A stretch of 64,000 bases of DNA. It comes from Malus domestica (taxonomy: Eukaryota; Streptophyta; Magnoliopsida; Rosales; Rosaceae). The translations under genes and the position numbers were made by a program. Positions 44,232-56,779 of this stretch are shown here, in pieces. Position 1 is the stretch's first letter. Each line of letters begins with the position of its first letter. The notes under the pieces were generated by a model, which was not told the origin of the DNA, did not search any database, and saw only the letters and a program-made list of their open reading frames with translations. The stretch covers positions 1,991,501 through 2,055,500 of the forward strand of contig NC_091668.1 of NCBI RefSeq assembly GCF_042453785.1, written 5' to 3'.

Positions 44232-46040
44232 TCAATTCTTGGTGGAAAATGCCTTCTTCTTGAAACTCTTAGGCATTGCCCTAATCCAAGCTTTGGCATC
44301 AATGGAGTCCTTTGTTATGAAAGGTGCAGCTTCTTCACTCGTTAGGACTCGTGCCCAGTCAGCTCTTTTTGATGTCACAGCTCCAGGTCCAGAACATTCG
44401 TATTGTCCATAGTAAACAGAACTGCATATGTATCAATCATTGGAACCAAATTAGCCAACGTAAATAAACCAAAAAAAAATTGAGTAAGAAATTTGGAACG
44501 AAAATAAGAAAGTTGTTATTAGCAATCCAAAATAGTCTTCATATAAAGAAACTGAGGAGCAGACGATAATTATTTTGAAATACTAATAACAATTTAGTAA
44601 AAGTACCTTAATTGGTCAGCTGAGTGTCCCCAGTTGTCCCAACCCTGAGGGAGTATGGCATTAGGCATGTAAGTGAAGGCAAAAACGACTCTGGAGTAGA
44701 CACCCCATGGCCTTCCTAACACTGCCGTTTTGACGCCAGTGATCTTGCACCCAAAGAAAATGAACCCAGTGTCCTCTGAAGGTGACATCCTCCGTTGGGC
44801 TGTTATGGCACCCCCTCCGTCCGAAATCGAATGCAAATGGCACTTCTGTAAAAGTAACTGATTTATTCAGCAATTGAACCCCAAACATATGATTTATCAC
44901 CATACTTAATTCTTGAGAAATTTTTGAACTACTACCAAGTCGCATGATGTTATTAATCCGCATATTATAATATGACTATAAAATACATCATGAGCGAAAT
45001 GATAACAAGAAGTGAACGGTTTTAGCCCGAATCAATATAACTTTAAACAAATAATCAAAAACCAAAACTCTGTAAAAATATTGTATTATTCTTATATGAG
45101 TTACCTCAAAAAAGGAAGCAGCATTCCCACATATAAAATCAGTGGCTCCTTCAATATAACAGTTGTTGTAGTAATGCCTGCCGGTATCGTCAAGTAGGGT
45201 ATCTTGGTAAGACAAAATTCTGCACACATAAAACGCTGCTCTATCTCCTGAGACCCTTACTGCCACTGCTTTATCACCCCTTCCATAAGTGTTCTGCAAT
45301 GAATTTCAACAATTAAAATTATTAGATTCAAGCGTATATATGCATTATCATAGGGAATCGAAGTAAGAACGGAATGTCAGCTGTCGACTACCTAACGTAC
45401 TCCCACTCCTCTTTTATCCGGCCTTGAGATAGCCTAGTTAGGAAGATTTGGAAAGATACTCTAAAAAAAAAGACATGGAATAATTGGAGCTAGCAGAAGA
45501 CTTGACACAAAACCGAGCGCAGTCGAGCTAGTATTCATACAGCTGACCCGACTTAGTGGGATAAGATTTTGTTGTTGTTATTATATATTGTCGTCGTAAG
45601 TGTATATATGCATGTGAAAATTTTACGTATAATTGTGTGTGTACCTGAATTGTGAGGTAGCGCCCTATAAAATCCGAAGCCAACACAGAGAAAGTTGCAG
45701 ATTCAAATATATTTCCACTGTCGTTCCACGTAATAACAGTGCCACCTGCCGTTGTGCCACTGATTGTAATAAAGGGTTTGTCTGCGGGGACAGTAATTTT
45801 TTCTTTGTAGACTCCAGGGTTAACCTTAACGAACACAAGATCGACGTTATTCGACGGCACGGCGTCGATGGCATCTTGTATTTTCTCGTAATCGCCTTTC
45901 CCAGTCTGATCCACGGTTATTAGTATTGCCGTGGACCCCTGAGTTGTGTCTGCTTCTGCTTGAGAAATCGCTAGAAGAACATACAATGAAGCCATGACAC
46001 AGAAGCACTTGGTCATAGAAGTGCCACAAACAGCCACCAT
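44232..46040 (-). CDS. Pectinesterase (PME11-like), complete
   Basis: Carbohydrate esterase family 8 enzyme that removes methyl esters from cell-wall pectin; secreted. Exons on the minus strand are 46040-45645, 45293-45105, 44845-44607 and 44421-44232, 337 residues. A hydrophobic signal peptide spans about residues 12-30 and no PMEI pro-domain is present (type II/group without inhibitor domain). Signature blocks are [16 protein letters not shown] (Asp163), TDFICGNAA (Asp184) and LGRPW (Arg240), so the catalytic Asp pair and Arg are kept. FICG for the common FIFG is seen in the PME11 subgroup as I recall it. In GDKAVAVRV, Lys replaces the usual Gln. An ATG nine codons upstream (46067) is possible. 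I prefer [12 protein letters not shown] because a degenerate paralog upstream starts alike. Intron 1 holds a LINE tail. Confidence 0.93.
45415..45586 (+). mobile_element. RTE LINE 3' tail in pectinesterase intron 1
   Basis: In plus orientation: a degenerate end of the LINE ORF followed by GCTGACCCGACTTAGTGGGA and TTTTGTTGTTGTT, matching the 3' end (GCCGACCCCACTTAGTGGGA) of the LINE pieces at 13-19 kb. Dead fragment. Confidence 0.75.
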
Positions 46041-47030
46041 GGTCGCAGTGGGAAGATTTAGGATCAAACACCTCTTAAAAAAATTAATTAATTAAAGATG
46101 AATGTGTTGAAGTAAATATTGAAGAATGTGGATTGAATGTTGAAGAAGATGGATCTTAATTGTTATATAGTAGTCTCAGGTGAATGACAGAGGGAGGTGC
46201 GGCCGTTTTCTTGGCAATGAAGTTTAAAGATAATTAGAATTAATCACTTTTTACGTAAACGTGTGGAGGATAATTGTAAGGAAATTCCAGAGTAGCCGGC
46301 GGCAGGAGATTTGTACATTGAGACTGAAGAAACAAATGTCTGAAAAATGCGTGAATCTGAGGTGGTTAATCAGGTTAATTAGATATGAAAATGTTGTAAT
46401 GGCGGCCTAATTAAATTATTGATGTTACACAAGTCTTGAGGTAGCTTAAGAAGTAGAATAAGTATGTCGTCATTTGAGTGATATTAGGGTTTATGACCCA
46501 TTACGTTATTTGAGCAGGCAGCTCAGTTGCTTGTATTTGGAGCTTTGACCATGGCTGCCACCATTGTAAACTAGGGCTGAAGCCCGAACAGGTCCAATTC
46601 ATAATTCTGAAAATGAATCACAAGGCGAATATGCACATCGAAGAAAAACTGACAATAATCACTAACATTAATTGCATATAAAATAAAGTGATGTCGGATT
46701 GTATGACTATGAGAGTGGGAACGTACATGAAAGGCTCGGTAACTAATGAAATTATTAGCTACTGAGAGGGCTTTTACACACATAGCTAACCCAGCACCGA
46801 TTCTTCGATATATTTCTTGTTTGAAGTATTCTTGATTCCTATTATAACGAGTGATACCAAATAATTCAATCGGGATAGTTGTTGAACCACACCACAAGTT
46901 CCAACAACTACGAAAGCAGCAAAAATGACAGCAGCAATATTACTGGAAAGACGGTTTCAATATTTCCATATGTAATTCCTTTGTATAGGCGTTGCGGTGA
47001 CGCGGACACCAGAGTTATGCATACTTGAAC
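46041..47030. other. Pectinesterase upstream region
   Basis: Promoter side of the pectinesterase gene, about 1 kb to the relic at 47031. A 108-codon minus frame at 46571-46897 has no recognised product. Confidence 0.4.
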
Positions 47031-47120
47031 GGCTTGTGAGAATACAGGCATAAAAGTAAGAAGTATCAAGGCCATTGAGAAGAAGCCCTTCGTCATTCGA
47101 GTCGGAAATGTAGCCACCAT
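47031..47120 (-). pseudogene. Degenerate first exon of a second pectinesterase copy
   Basis: MVATFPTRMTKGFFSMALIL ... FSQA parallels the intact gene's N-terminus ([20 protein letters not shown] ... ISQA). No catalytic blocks follow in any frame down to 46571, so at most the signal peptide region survives. Probably a relic of a tandem duplication. The similarity is short, so this is a weak call. Confidence 0.4.
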
Positions 47121-48043
47121 GTTCGTAGAGAATCACAGAGATATTTGTAAGATGTTATGTAGGCGCGCGTTGCATGCATGCGGGTGGTGAATATATAGGG
47201 CTTCCCATATACAAGTATAGTAGGAAGATAAATGTTAAGGGAAATCTTTTAAAAGTGAAACTTTTTATGGATTCTCATTAATCTTATAGTTTAACGTCAA
47301 TTCTTGTATCAATATTATAAAATTTTATGATAAAAACATGAGATAACAGAAAATTCATGCAAAGTATCACTTTCGTGAGAGTCCCCTTAAAATTTCTCAT
47401 AGTAGGAATACTAGGTTGGTAATATTTCTATGTATAGAAGGGCAATTAAGTTACCCGCTTCATATCAGTTCTTGATTTTGAACGAGTTTGAACTTATAAA
47501 TGTTTTCCCGATTTAGTTAGGATTCTGCCTTTGCCTTTGGACGACTCCTTTCTCTTTTGGGAGAGATTTCTGATAAGCTCATATTTATATATATTTTACA
47601 TCAAATTCACTTGTCTTTTCTTAGTTAGTTCCTTATATTTTTTAGCTATTTACTTTGTTTTTGTGTGTTTGTGGGATTTGTCAAGCAAAGAAAAGAAAAA
47701 TAGCACAAGTGGGATTTTAAGTAACAAATTCGTCAAAACTGCATGTGTAGATCAGTTGACTTTGGAAGCAAGTTGGGAACATCTCAAAATGAATTAGAGA
47801 ACGAGCCTTATATACTTGGAAAGCTACGGATGTCTATTTTCTAGACCATTTTGCAGATTGCTAATATCATTTTTCTACAAGAAATTATGGCCGTTTTAAC
47901 ACCGAAAGGTTCCCAAGAGGCTAAGCAGTTTGTAACTGAAAGTAATAAATCCAATAAATCTAGCAACCAAAACTGATGCAGCCAAGAACAAGTCAGCTGA
48001 CACCTATTCAAATATCAGAGGAAATGAAATTAAAGATGAGGAT
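47121..48043. other. AT-rich intergenic, no gene seen
   Basis: An 88-codon plus frame at 47531-47797 is hydrophobic and AT-driven with no resemblance to a known family. Confidence 0.4.
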
Positions 48044-48410
48044 TGTTGATGCACAAAACCGGAGGTCTTGGAACAATGTAAATCCGACCGTGAATCTGCA
48101 AGAAAGTAAATAACACAAGATGTATCGTGGTTCACCCCAAGGTTTGGGCTATGTCCACACTGATTATTGTATTTCTCTGAGACGTGAGGGGAGTGAGGGA
48201 GAGAGATTCAAAGCCTTTGAGGGAGAGAGTGAGGCCTCTGATGACCTAGGAATTGGCCTCCCCTAATTGTGAGGGTGAGGAGTCCTTTTATAGAATAAGG
48301 GCTCCTCACTTATTACATATTTGCCTCTTCCTTTATTACATAATTACATTTAAATCCCCCGAGTATTTATACGAGATCTAAATACGGAGGCCCTAAGTAT
48401 GGTACAAACA
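48044..48410 (-). mobile_element. Solo LTR of family P (367 bp)
   Basis: Minus-strand TGTTTGTACC ... TTGTGCATCAACA, same LTR as 28803-29164 and 50583-50940. Perfect 5-bp TSD AGGAT (48039-48043 and 48411-48415). No internal sequence, so a solo LTR. Confidence 0.92.
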
Positions 48411-48884
48411 AGGATTAAGTGGGAGTAATGGGCATAAAGGCTACCTAAAGAGTTATAATTGTTTTACCATTTTCTCTAACTTATTGTCATCACTAAATAA
48501 ACGTTAGTGGGGTGAGTTATGGAGAAAAAATTGGGGTATCAAGCAGAACAAAAAGGTGCAGGTTGCAGCAGCAAAAGGGAAGAAAAAAGATAGAAAAAAG
48601 AAAAAAAAATGGAAAGGTGTAACTGACGAAAATGGGAGGGAAGAAAGCAAGGCAGCAAGAAGTTAGACGAGGAAGAAGGCAGTAGCATTGAGGAAGGAGA
48701 GAAGAGGAGACTCGATTCTTTCGGTTTTATCTTCTCAAACCCATGTCTTTCTTTTGGTTTAATTTAAAAATTATGTGTAACTAATTTTTAGTAGTTAGGG
48801 GTTGTTTTGAAGCCCCGAATATGATTGCAAGTTTGTTATGACATTTTGTTTCAATTATTTTTATGAATGGATGAAAATTAGTTC
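48411..48884. other. Spacer between two family P insertions
   Basis: Purine-rich then AT-rich; GAGTTATGGAGAAAAAATTG-type low complexity. Its right end joins naturally to the sequence at 50946 across the element inserted at 48885-50940, and may be part of an older retroelement. Confidence 0.4.
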
Positions 48885-50940
48885 TGTTGATGCACAAAAC
48901 CGGAGGTCTTGGAACAACGTAAATCCGACCGTGAATCTGCTGGGGTTTATACAGATATCTCCGAAAGATACGAAAAATAAATTACATCATTGAAAAAATA
49001 GGGAAAGTAAACCACATCATTCTGGTGGGGTGTTTATTCCTTGCTTTTGCAGTGTGGGTGTTTATTCCTTGCTTTTGCTTGTGTTTTTCTGCTACACTCT
49101 CTCTTCATCTAGCAGACAGAAGGAATCATAATAATAGGAAGATCTTTTGCTTTTCTTCTTTTCTCTCCACTGCGTCTCTGTCTTTTGCTTTTGTGTCGTA
49201 GCTCACTTGATTGTTTTCCTTTCTGCTTTCTTTTTTTTCTTACTTTTGCATGTGGGTGGTCGACAGCGCGCCCTCATCCTCATCAGTACCTCCAACACCA
49301 ACTTAGCATATTATATACTTTGGAGAACCATCAGAGTATTCAGTGGTGGTGGTGGGGTTGTTCTGTGTTTATGTGCCCCAAATCCTCTTTAACGACAGAA
49401 TATGGGTGCTCAAACCCGAAGATTTTTGTCTGCTGTAATTGTTTTTGGGTGAATCGAAACAGATACTACTAGGCACCTCATCCACGAGAACAGATACCCC
49501 CACCACCTCCGTGAATGGCTTCCTCCCACATTCCTCCAGCGATAAACTCGTCGATGACGCGCATCTTGAAAAAGTGATAGAGTTGCCATGGTAGAGCACA
49601 CTGGTGGGGAATTGCTGCCTAGCCCAACCTGGCGGAGCACACTGGTCATCCCAGTCAATTCTAATTCTTGGTATCCTGGCAGTTGGGGAGCTAAATGGAA
49701 GGGTAACAGGGGCACTGATAGAGCCGCCATGGATGTAGAGGTTCGGTAGTTTGGAAGAGGAGGCCGAAAATGATGCATATGAGAGATTTTTTAGCCATGG
49801 GATAAGGGATCTGCCATCAGCATTCAGGAGATCCATAGGAAGATGATGTTGGGCTGGGGAAGGAGTGGATTGTAGGAAGCATAATTACTTGGGAGGAAAG
49901 ACGAGCTTGGGCTAGCTAATGTGGATCCACCCATCACGTCCATGTGTTCAACCGGCTTGCATCCCTCGCGGTAAGTGGTGCCGTTGATATGAGAGGCCAT
50001 GACTTTGTCCATTGCGCCAGCGAGCTTGCCATCGATGAAGACGACGGGGACGGCGAATGAGGTCCCCATCAACCTCGTCAACGCCTGAGTCTTTACCGCC
50101 ATCGTTGTTGGTCTCCTCCTTCACCACAACCACTGGCTCATTTGAGTTCAAAGCCCAAGAAATCTTTCTCCATCTCAGCCTACCACAATCACTCAAAAAA
50201 AAATAGCATACAAAAATGTCGATCTGAAAAAAAATCTGACACAATAAATCCTTCAACCAAAATCCCGAGCTAGCTGGAGTTATAAGGAAAAAGCTTCCGC
50301 CTTCAGCAAACAAAATATGAAGAAATTACAGGGTCCCTAGTCCAAAGAGAGAGTTTGTGGTGTTTTGTTTGGAGAGGTGAAAAAGATCATAAGCAAGAGA
50401 GAGGAAGGCCAGGCACGTGGTCTGTGCAGTTGCAGAGAGAGATTGAGTCAGAGAGGAGGTGCTCCGTGGCTTTTCTGGGAAATTTTTAGGTTCTTGGGTT
50501 TTTGCAGATTCAAGGTGGAAATGAAAAAAATTAAAGATAACTGACATAACTTTTCATGTCGATTCCCACAGACGGCGCCAAATGTTGATGCACAAAACCG
50601 GAGGTCTTGGAACAACGTAAATCCGACCGTAAATATGCATGAAATGTAAATAACACAAGATGTATCGTGGTTCACCCCAAGGTTTGTGCTATGTCCACAC
50701 TGATTATGTATTTATTTGAGAAGTGAGGGAGAGAGATTCAGAGCCTCTAAGGGAGAAAGTGAGGTCTCTAATGGCCTAGGAAATGGTCTCCCCTAATTGT
50801 GAGGGTGAGGGGTCCTATTATAGAATAAGGGCTCCTCCCATTTTTACATATTTGCCCCTCCATTTATTACATAATTACATTTAAGTCCCCAAGTATTTAT
50901 ATGAGGTCTAAATACGGAGGCTCTAAGTATGGTATAAACA
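48885..50940 (-). mobile_element. Gene-fragment-carrying LTR element (family P) with TSD, fossil
   Basis: Bounded by a perfect 5-bp TSD AGTTC (48880-48884 and 50941-50945). The 5' LTR is 50583-50940; next to it is TTTGGCGCCGTCTGTGG, a primer-binding region. The 3' LTR is represented by about 55 bp (48885-48940). No gag or pol. The interior carries a block like a CC-type glutaredoxin ([25 protein letters not shown], about 49978-50102) running directly into blocks like a BES1/BZR1 homolog of the BEH4 type ([48 protein letters not shown]; about 49600-49977). 2056 bp, non-autonomous and broken. Confidence 0.88.
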
Positions 50941-52039
50941 AGTTCACTACTTGTCTCAATGATGAATTCTTTATGTGTTTTCTACGGATGCATACTTAGT
51001 AAGCATCTCTAGGATTTAAATGCTATGAATATGTGTGTGTCTGCCCTTGTCGAATGAGGACCTATATATGTTCTAGAGTAGTAACATGTGAATCAATTTA
51101 TAGGATAAGTAAGATAGTGTCAGTACTTACGATGCCTTATAATGACTCAAACTCTTTTCGTTCTTAATGATTTCTACTTGTTAAATCTATGAACACGCCA
51201 TTCTAGATTGCATGCTAGGGACTAAGTTAAGTTGAAAGCGTCATTCTCTTAACATACTACATAAGAAAGAGTAATAGGTTGAGTTCTAACATTGAGCCAA
51301 CTTGAGCATCTTCATCCCGAAATAAAAGGAATTTGAATGAAACATAGCATGTTTGCATGATTATTTGGTGGTGGATAGCAATTCCCCTAACTCGTTTTTC
51401 TTAATTTGTGAACTACTTAAAATATGTTTCTGTCCCGTTTTTATTCGATTTAATTTAAATAGCAAATCAACTCCAAAAATTCCAAAATTTTGTGTGAGTG
51501 TAGCTCTTTGTGTCTAGTGTCTTCATATAAAATTTCGTAGACTTTAGATAAGTGTAAGTTGGTCTAATAATTATTTCCGATGGCTGGTCAGTAGGGACAG
51601 CAACCCAGTTTTTGTGACATTTTAAGTAGTTAGATAAATCAATCTTCTGCGGGAAAGACCTTTATTTTTATATGCTACAATTGACAAATCTTAATGTTAA
51701 TAAGGAAAATCAATAGGACATTTGTGTGCTTCTTTGTGATGTGCCTTTAATCCTATCAATTTATGAGTGGGGTAGTTACATGCCATGCAACGTTATTGAT
51801 CTTTATTATGAAATAAAAGATTAATGACAAGGTTGATAGGTCACAAACATTTGATATATAGTTAATAATAGATAATAATATTAAATTTTAAGTGAATTCA
51901 TAACTTTACTCAGTGGTGTAATCCGTTGTCACATGTTATTTTCATGAGTACCATTATATATTTAGACACACGAATTTGACATTTGTTGACCAGTCTCTAA
52001 CACAAATAAATTTCAATACACTACTAATTTAGTAGATCA
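50941..52039. other. Possible older LTR-retroelement remnant; no gene
   Basis: Stretches such as AAATCAACTCCAAAAATTCC, GTGTCTAGTGTCTTCATA and TCTGCGGGAAAGACCTTTAT resemble LTR-adjacent DNA of plant Tat-type gypsy elements as I remember it. No coding domain is visible. Boundaries unknown. Confidence 0.3.
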
Positions 52040-52433
52040 AAATAGTTTTAGAAATAAAATGTATAATGAAAAACCACAAGTACAACCAAGTCCAGTATAA
52101 TAAAAAAGGAATGCATCCCAAGCCGTCGTTGACAAATAATGATCCCAAATATAACAATTCTGAATAAAATGACCAAAACTAGTAACAACGTTAGTTAGAG
52201 AATTATTTCTCTGCAGATGAAAAACTCCGCCAGGTAAGAGATATCCTCCACAATTGTTTTGAGCCTCCACGAACGTGACACTTTCTTTGAACAACATCAA
52301 TGACCAATTTCAAATCTCCTTCCACACAAATTTTTTCAAGCCTTTTAATCTTAACAAATTTGAAGGCATCTCGTAATGAAATCGCCTCAGCAACTGAAAT
52401 TGTGTTGTGATAAAAAAAGCATGCGAAAATCAC
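52040..52433 (-). mobile_element. LINE/RNase H-like domain fragment
   Basis: AEAISLRDAFKFVKIKRLEK ... VEGDLKLVIDVVQ on the minus strand is the RNase H-like (RVT_3) domain common at the end of plant L1 elements. The following part continues in another frame (NNSLTNVVTSFGHFIQNC). Degenerate relic. Confidence 0.6.
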
Positions 52434-53372
52434 TTCTATTTTAGGGTTTTTATATTAACATCAAATTAAAATTTAATATTAAATTACTTATTTACTCCAC
52501 TATGTAATGACAATTTTGACCTTATTAGGTTTTAAAAAAAATAAAGATTTATAAATACACCCCAAATCACTTTTAGCATATTATTTATCTTCTCAACTAT
52601 CAAACATGTTGATTAAGAAAAATATGTTTCAGGAGCTTCACATGAGGTAAGACTTTATAGTTTTCATTGTTTTAGTGATTTCGATGACATCGATAATTAT
52701 TTAATCTTGCGTTTGCTGCATTATTTAAACTTCTATATTCATATTCATCTTTTAGTGTTCATATGGTTAGATTCAATCCCTGAAAATTAAAAATGAGCGT
52801 TATAAGATTTGAGAAATGTGGGGTGTAAAGAAAATGTGGGGTGCATGTACCAAATATAAGATGTATATTGAGAATGTGGGGTGTATTAAGATAGTTTTTA
52901 AGTGAAAAAGCAAATGTGAAGTGTATTAAGTTTGTGGAATTTATTCAACAATTTGTATGGTATTAATATAATTAGCCCTATTTTATATGGCAAAAATTTA
53001 TTGTAGTCGTGTAGGCTCTAATTCTATCTTCTGGCCCATATTGTTGTGTATTCCTCCAGTCAGTCCACATGTCATGCACAAAAATAAGCATGCATGTCAA
53101 TAAGAGACCCAAAAAGAAGAGACAACTCCTTTGAAAAACGACCCTAGTCCATAAAACGACCCTAGTCCATAAAATACCATGTTTGCTAGCTAATAGGAAA
53201 TAAATTTAAAAAAAAAGAAAAGAAAAAGAGGAACAGTTAGCAGAAAATCTTGCATAGAAGTAGCTGGCATTGCTCCCGATATTTCAAATGTGACCGTGGA
53301 TTTTATGGAAACACCGAGGAGGGGGCATGACAGCCCAAACTTTATCCATGTTCAATAATGCTGAGTTCATTT
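52434..53372. other. AT-rich intergenic, no gene seen
   Basis: A GTGGGGTGTATTAAG-like motif recurs several times at 52815-52930. Nothing else supported. Confidence 0.35.
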
Positions 53373-53563
53373 ACAAGTATTTTAAAATGTTTGAAAGTAT
53401 TTTTAGTAAAATTGGTTTTTTTGGAAGAAATATTAGATATGTGCTTGCAAGAAGTATTTTATGTACACTTCTAGAATCTACTTCAATTTTCACTAAAGAT
53501 CGGTTTCAAAAACATTTTCATCAAAAACATTTTCAGTCATTTTAAAAACATTTTCAAACGAGC
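53373..53563. mobile_element. Short foldback element, family TTTGAAAGTA, copy 2
   Basis: TTTTAAAATGTTTGAAAGTA on the left and ATTTTAAAAACATTTTCAAA CGAGCC on the right are inverted arms, related to 8931-9058. Confidence 0.6.
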
Positions 53564-56500
53564 CCTTATATAAAAGTTTTTTTTTTCACACGACATTGTA
53601 CTATTATAATAAGAAATTACGTGACAATAAACTCATTTTACATAAGTTTTTCTTATGTAAAGATGCGAATCATTTTTTTTTTTGTCGAAGATGCCAATCA
53701 ATTAAATTTGAAGGAAACAAGCTTTGGTGTATCCTCGTTGGCAGTGCCTCCAAGTCCAGCAATGGTCATGGCTGCCACTACTTAATAATAACATTTTAGG
53801 GCTCCACATTTCAAATCCATGCGATAATTGTGGTCTGATGATAGCAAACATTTTTGGTCATATAGTTTGAGGCCTTTTTAAGTACGACTTAAAATGTTTT
53901 GGTCACTCCTACTTGTTTCCACTTTGACAGTTGGAAGGACTCATTTGTTAGTTTTTAATATGATATATGAAGCATATTAAGAACCTAATTAAACAAGCAG
54001 ATGCTTCTTTTTCCCTTTCCATGATTCCATCTGTATATATAATCTATGCATATTGTAATTACATAAAGTAGACAAACTTAATTAAAGCTTATGTTTGCAA
54101 CCCACATGTCCAATGGTTGTGGAGGAATTCTAAGCTTGTATTTCACATAACACGTTTTTGGTTCGATTCGTGGCTGGTGAATCACAGAATGATTGTCAGG
54201 AGGATGCTGAAATATCTTTGTGAGTCTTATAAATTTCAATATAGTAGAATGTTGTGACGAAACTACCAGATAATCCTCTTTTTGCAAAGGAATAAAACTA
54301 GCTTATGTTTGTTATAATCCGAGTACTTGAACTGAAAAATAATTAAGTGGTGGGTAGAGTGGACCATATGACCAATCATGCCTTCCACCAGCAAAACAAG
54401 AGGTTAGATCTCACTAACATTCTATGAATCTATGAGGATAGATATCTTTATCACTTAATTCAGAAATCCTACCGAGAGTTGCTCGCACATGGTTCGTTTA
54501 TGATTATTTCATCTACAAGCAAAAGATGCACACATTCACGATTATCCCTAGCTTTATCAAGGGACTGTCGACACTTGCTTCTTTCGAGTTAACTGTTTTA
54601 GATCTTGATGAAGATAAATTTATTAGTTGATAATCATCTTCGTGCGTGAAATATTTGTTCATTCTAGTTTCAAAAGATAAAAATTTACTAACAATTAGAA
54701 TGTTGAAATGACAAAACTTTAAGTTAATTAACTACGCATTCCACATATTTGAACGCTTTTTATTTTCAAATTGTAATTGACTTAAAATACTGACAGAATA
54801 ACATCTCGTCCCATGACAATCTTTCTCCTAAACGTAGCTCTAAACATTTCCGGTGAACTATCTCATCTGAAATTGAAAGACAGGACCTCATGTCCTTCTT
54901 CCCTTTCCTTTTCCTCCAAAACTCCCAACAAAGCTGACCTAATCCAATCCAATGATTGCCCTCATGTTAATTAATTAAATTATTTGCCTAACACACATTT
55001 ATCTTTCAGTTCGTTCACTGTATTTAGAAAACTGAGGCGTGAAATGAAACCCTAGAATAATTCAGAATAAAAGCACAGAGATAAAGGCATTAACACGTGC
55101 AAGTATGACTGTTGCTGGTGACCTTGCTGAAACCGACTCATCCGTCAATATTTCTGGTTTCCCGCCCGGAGCTTCAACTCCAAACACTAAAACTCGTAAA
55201 CCAGAAAATAATGATTTAATGGTGGGGATAAATTTCAGGCAAGTATTCTATATTACGCTTTGGATTCGACTCTCGTAAGTTGTGACGTTGGTAAAACATA
55301 TGATAGTGACCAAGAAGAATTAAAAATCTCCACAAATTTTCATGATCTCTATAAAAATGGACTCACCTCTTTTTCTGAAAAGAAAAGAAAAAAACCACAA
55401 AAACTGGTATTAATTTACGACAATATTCCTATATTTAACCAATGCCACTAGGCAAACTTTTGGTTGGTTCGAGCCAAAGAATCAATATATAAATCATTTT
55501 CCATTTTCCATGCATGCATTGCATGCTTCGGAGTCTCGGACCTCGGTGCCTTGTGGACCGTTTTTGGAGGGATTTATGAAGATAATATAACTTCATGTAT
55601 GCTTAACATTGTTGACTCACAATTTATTGTTTAAGAGCTAATCTATCTAGCTTTCATTTTTCTTATATACATTTTTTACCATCAACAAGGACATTCCAGC
55701 GGTCTCCGTTTCATCACGTGCGAATAGCTCATTCGCACGTGTTGAGAATTGGTGTACTTTCAGCTGCTTGTCGCAAGCTTCATGAGGATTACAAGTACAT
55801 AAAATAAAGTTGTTTTACTTATAGTATGACTAGTGCATGTGTCTATTTGATTGCAGGAGTTATCGTGTTCAATTTCCGTAGATGCGAAATGATAAATATT
55901 TTTGTTCAGTTCGATACGTGACTAATCATATAAGGTTTATTAATCTTTAATATATGGTATCACTTCATGTTTTAAATGATTTGAAGATATATAAGTCCTA
56001 ATTTCACCACAACAAAACAACTATTTAGCAAGGAATAAAAAAATGGAGTTTTAACGAAAAGCACACGGTACTCTTCACTTTAACGAAAAATCACATTTTT
56101 ACACTAAAAAGTCAAACCTGGTACTATTCACTTTACCCTTTATTTTGTCCTTATCATTAAAACTCAAAGTTTTCAAGCCATTTTCATTAGTTTTCCTATA
56201 AAAAAATAGTATTTATGAAAAATAGAAAATTACATCAATTTACCAATATATAGTTGGTTAGTAGTTACAAAAAGAACATACAGCCCTATGACAAGATTTT
56301 ACCGCTATGAGAAATTAGTTTTTTTTTTTCCAGAAATTAAGGCAACATGTGGTAATTAAGTTGACTAAGTTACACATGGAAAAGAAAAATTAAATAGACA
56401 AAAATATTTTTTTTAGTTATTTAATAATTTTTTATAGGTATGATTTTCAAATGAAAATTAAGAAACTAAACAGTTCTAGTTATAATATTTATACGTTGAA

Positions 56501-56779
56501 AAATGTTATCTACAATGAGAAGATATGTGCATTTTTCCGCTCTCAGAGAAATGCAAATATTATCTATCATGGGTACTATTATTTCTTTCAAATTATAAGT
56601 AGAAAATCTTATATTCGACAATTATAAATAAAGATTTCGAAAATAAATTATTCTCAGCCTATTGTATAGTTTAACTGACTTTCATTCTCATGCTATCATG
56701 TAAAAATGGATTTGACTTCAATACTTATATATATTCAATACAATCACATTCTCAATGTTCAGATACTAGTTGTATGAAA
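53564..56779. other. Gene-poor AT-rich region
   Basis: No gene model supported. A tRNA-derived SINE-like piece may lie at 54080-54245 (TGTCCAATGGTTGTGGAGGA with box-B-like GGTTCGATTCGTGGC). An 'AACGAAAA' element is at 56045-56205. Short frames at 54078-54287 and 55260-55451 have no recognised product. Confidence 0.4.
56045..56205. mobile_element. Small transposon family 'AACGAAAA'
   Basis: GAGTTTTAACGAAAAGCACA, TTTTTACACTAAAAAGTCAA, GGTACTATTCACTTTACCCT and TTTTCATTAGTTTTCCT match 22028-22192 almost throughout, making it one of the better-preserved copies. Confidence 0.7.
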
